Positions 58,667-60,389 of a stretch of DNA of 60,389 bases are shown here, piece by piece. The stretch's first letter is position 1. Each line of letters begins with the position of its first letter. A model generated the notes under the pieces. It saw only the letters and a list, made by a program, of their open reading frames with translations. It ran no database searches and was not told the DNA's origin. A program made the translations under genes and the position numbers. Source of the DNA: JAJFFW01 sp038534195 (GTDB lineage: Bacteria > Pseudomonadota > Alphaproteobacteria > Caulobacterales > Parvularculaceae); NCBI GenBank assembly GCA_038534195.1, contig JBCAXE010000020.1, positions 1-60,389 on the forward strand, written 5' to 3'.

Positions 58667-60070
58667 ATGGCTGAACGATACGACGTAATCATCATCGGCG
58701 CGGGACCCGGCGGCTACAACGCGGCCATCCGCGCGGGTCAGTTGGGGCTGAAAACGGCGATCATCGAAAAGCGCGAAAGCGGCAAGCTCGGCGGCACTTG
58801 CCTTAATGTGGGGTGCATCCCGTCCAAGGCGCTGCTCCATGCGTCGGAACTCTACGAGGCGGCGGCGGAGGATTTTGAAAGCCTCGGGATCGAGACCGGC
58901 GCGCTCAAGCTTAATCTGCCGCAAATGCTGAAACAGAAAGAAGACGCCGTCGAAGGGCTCACCAAAGGCGTTGAGTTCCTGATGAAGAAGAACAAGGCCG
59001 ATGTCTTCCTCGGCGCCGGCGAAATCACAGGTCCGGGCAAGGTGCGCGTCACCGGTGAGAAAACGGTGGAACTTGAGGCGAAAGACATTGTCATCGCCAC
59101 AGGCTCGGAGGTGGCGGGCTTGCGCGGCGTCGATATCGATGAAAAGCAAATCGTCTCGTCCACCGGCGCGCTGGAGTTCTCCTCCGTGCCGAAACATTTG
59201 GTGGTGGTCGGCGGCGGCGTCATCGGCCTGGAGCTCGGCTCGGTCTGGCGCCGGCTTGGCGCTGAAGTCACGGTCGTTGAATTTCTCGACCGCATTCTGC
59301 CGGGGATGGATGGCGAAGTCTCAAAGCAGTTCCAGCGCATCCTCAAAAAACAGGGGATGGCGTTTAAGCTTTCGTCCAAGGTGACGGGCGTTGAGAAACT
59401 GAAAACCAAAGTCAAAGTCTCTGTGGAGCCCTCAGCGGGCGGCGACGCGGAGATCATTGACGCCGACGCCGTTCTCGTCGCCATTGGACGGCGCCCCTTT
59501 ACCGACAAGCTCGGTCTTGAAACCGTCGGCGTAGAAACCGATGAGCGCGGCTTTATCAAAACCGATCACTTCAGAACATCCGCACAAGGCGTCTGGGCCA
59601 TCGGCGATTGCATTCACGGGCCGATGCTGGCGCATAAGGCGGAAGATGACGCGGTCGCCTGCATTGAGTTGATTGCAGGCAAGCCGGGTCATGTGAATTA
59701 CGATGCGGTGCCGAACGTCGTCTATTCCTATCCGGAAGTGGCGAGCGTCGGGAAGACCGAAGAAGAGCTGAAAGAGGCGGGCGTTCCCTACAAGATCGGG
59801 AAGTTTCCGTTCGCGGCCAACTCGCGCGCAAAAACCAATCACGAGACGGATGGCTTTGCGAAAATTCTCGCCCATGCGGAAACGGACAAGCTCCTCGGCG
59901 CCCATATTGTCGGCGTCGGGGCGGGCGAGCTGATCGCCGAAGCAGTGAGCGTTCTGGAATTCGGCGGCGCGTCAGAGGATATCGCCCGCACCTGCCATGC
60001 GCACCCGACGCGGTCCGAAGCGGTGCGCCAGGCGGCCATGGGCGTCGAAGGCTGGACCATGCAAGCCTAA
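58667..60070 (+). CDS. lpdA: Dihydrolipoyl dehydrogenase (E3)
   Basis: A 467-residue FAD flavoprotein that reoxidises the lipoyl group of SucB (and other 2-oxoacid dehydrogenase complexes) with NAD+. FAD site GAGPGGYNAAIRAGQLG; redox disulfide Cys45/Cys50 in GGTCLNVGCIPSK; NAD site VVGGGVIGLELGSVWRRLG; second FAD motif GVWAIGDCIHGPMLAHKAEDD; and the catalytic His446-Glu451 pair in CHAHPTRSEAV. It follows a strong terminator but keeps the classical sucAB-lpd order. Confidence 0.97.
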   Translation: MAERYDVIIIGAGPGGYNAAIRAGQLGLKTAIIEKRESGKLGGTCLNVGCIPSKALLHASELYEAAAEDFESLGIETGALKLNLPQMLKQKEDAVEGLTKGVEFLMKKNKADVFLGAGEITGPGKVRVTGEKTVELEAKDIVIATGSEVAGLRGVDIDEKQIVSSTGALEFSSVPKHLVVVGGGVIGLELGSVWRRLGAEVTVVEFLDRILPGMDGEVSKQFQRILKKQGMAFKLSSKVTGVEKLKTKVKVSVEPSAGGDAEIIDADAVLVAIGRRPFTDKLGLETVGVETDERGFIKTDHFRTSAQGVWAIGDCIHGPMLAHKAEDDAVACIELIAGKPGHVNYDAVPNVVYSYPEVASVGKTEEELKEAGVPYKIGKFPFAANSRAKTNHETDGFAKILAHAETDKLLGAHIVGVGAGELIAEAVSVLEFGGASEDIARTCHAHPTRSEAVRQAAMGVEGWTMQA

Positions 60071-60076
60071 AAAAAC

Positions 60077-60096
60077 AGCGGCCCTGAAAGGCCGCT
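60077..60096. terminator. Bidirectional intrinsic terminator between lpdA and the CHRD gene
   Basis: AGCGGCC-CTGAAA-GGCCGCT is a perfect 7-base stem. On the - strand it is followed by G and then six T, which ends the CHRD transcript. On the + strand it follows lpdA and is followed by ATTCTT, a weaker U-tract. Confidence 0.75.
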
Positions 60097-60120
60097 ATTC
60101 TTGAAAATTATCAGATCCGT

Positions 60121-60389
60121 TTATCGCCGTCCGCGCCTCGGGATCACGGCGCCGCGAATTTCGCCGCTCGGGAACGCATCCGTGTGCAGATTTACGTAGG
60201 CGGCGCCCCGTGAAACAATCAGGTTAAACGCGTCGAGATCGCCAGCAGGAAAGCCTTGTCCGGCGACGGCGAGGATATCTTCCGCCGCGATCGTGCCTGT
60301 GACGACGCCGGAGCCGGCGCCGTCATCGGTGCAAAGCGGCGTGCCCACCGGCGCGGGCAACCCGGCGCCTTCGCACAGGAATGTAGTGA
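60121..60389 (-). CDS. CHRD-domain protein, 5'-truncated by the window edge
   Basis: The C-terminal part of a CHRD (chordin-like) domain protein, probably exported. The frame is still open at base 60389, so the N-terminus lies to the right. CHRD motifs: SGVVTGTIAAEDILAVAGQG, AGDLDAFNLIVSRGAAYVNLHT and FPSGEIRGAVIPRRGRR at the C-terminus. Function of bacterial CHRD proteins is poorly known. Two Cys in TPLCTDD and FLCEGAG could form a disulfide. A TTG at 60360 should not be taken as the start. Confidence 0.8.
   Translation of the reverse strand, partial: TTFLCEGAGLPAPVGTPLCTDDGAGSGVVTGTIAAEDILAVAGQGFPAGDLDAFNLIVSRGAAYVNLHTDAFPSGEIRGAVIPRRGRR

Overview
The window is about 60 kb of GC-rich, densely packed chromosome from an alphaproteobacterium. 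I infer a Caulobacterales/Parvularculales-like (Hyphomonadaceae or Parvularculaceae type) aerobe. The reasons are the methyltransferase/comF/grxC/nitrilase/DUF1178 neighbourhood, the mreBCD-mrdA-rodA operon, the sucD-sucA-sucB-lpdA order, an alphaproteobacterial palindromic repeat, and closely packed start codons. No rRNA, tRNA, CRISPR array, integrase, transposase or phage gene was recognised. Nearly all of the window reads as core or stable accessory chromosome. No gene-free stretch exceeds about 300 bases.

Layout. 0-6.4 kb: the tail of a parvulin isomerase, MutT, an orphan Flp pilin, a BioC/NDUFAF5-type methyltransferase facing comF, then grxC, a nitrilase-family amidase, a DUF1178 protein, serB and miaA. 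6.4-13.4 kb: a TVP38-type membrane protein, the complete elongasome operon (mreB, mreC, mreD, mrdA, rodA) and an Hpt protein. 13.5-18.6 kb: a sodium symporter, proline iminopeptidase, a lipoprotein, an MFS carrier and an Lrp-family regulator. 18.8-22.4 kb: leucine dehydrogenase, thiolase and glutaryl-CoA dehydrogenase (branched-chain amino acid and lysine catabolism). 22.4-27.7 kb: a degenerate EAL protein, nadK, a lone egtB and a class II aldolase. 27.7-34.5 kb: a cytochrome c lipoprotein and a cyanophycin locus consisting of a cphZ-like dipeptidase divergent from cphA and a tandem two-domain cyanophycinase. 34.5-38.5 kb: MarR/hppD/VOC with a clear operator, then a LysR regulator facing a methyltransferase. 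38.7-42.4 kb: a self-sufficient CYP102-type P450-reductase fusion and glutathione peroxidase. 42.6-45.6 kb: a class III-like PHA synthase locus. 45.7-48.3 kb: carotenoid oxygenase, a thioesterase and a cupin. 48.4-53.2 kb: a compact SGNH hydrolase/SxtJ/DUF5989/carbamoyltransferase cassette plus a PhyH-type dioxygenase of unusual base composition. 53.3-60.1 kb: sucD, sucA, sucB and lpdA. The right edge holds the end of a CHRD-domain gene.

How the genes fit together. The window carries two storage-polymer systems: nitrogen as cyanophycin (synthesis, depolymerisation and dipeptide hydrolysis) and carbon as polyhydroxyalkanoate. It also holds amino-acid catabolism feeding acetyl-CoA and succinyl-CoA into the 2-oxoglutarate dehydrogenase segment of the TCA cycle.

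The points most worth a second look are: the saxitoxin-cluster-like carbamoyltransferase cassette (sxtI/J/K-type genes next to an SGNH hydrolase); the tandem cyanophycinase whose second half has lost the catalytic His; the PhaE-like subunit gene whose only well-placed start codon is ATC; the degenerate EAL protein with a long acidic linker and a polybasic tail; and sucD standing without sucC beside a base-composition-atypical gene.
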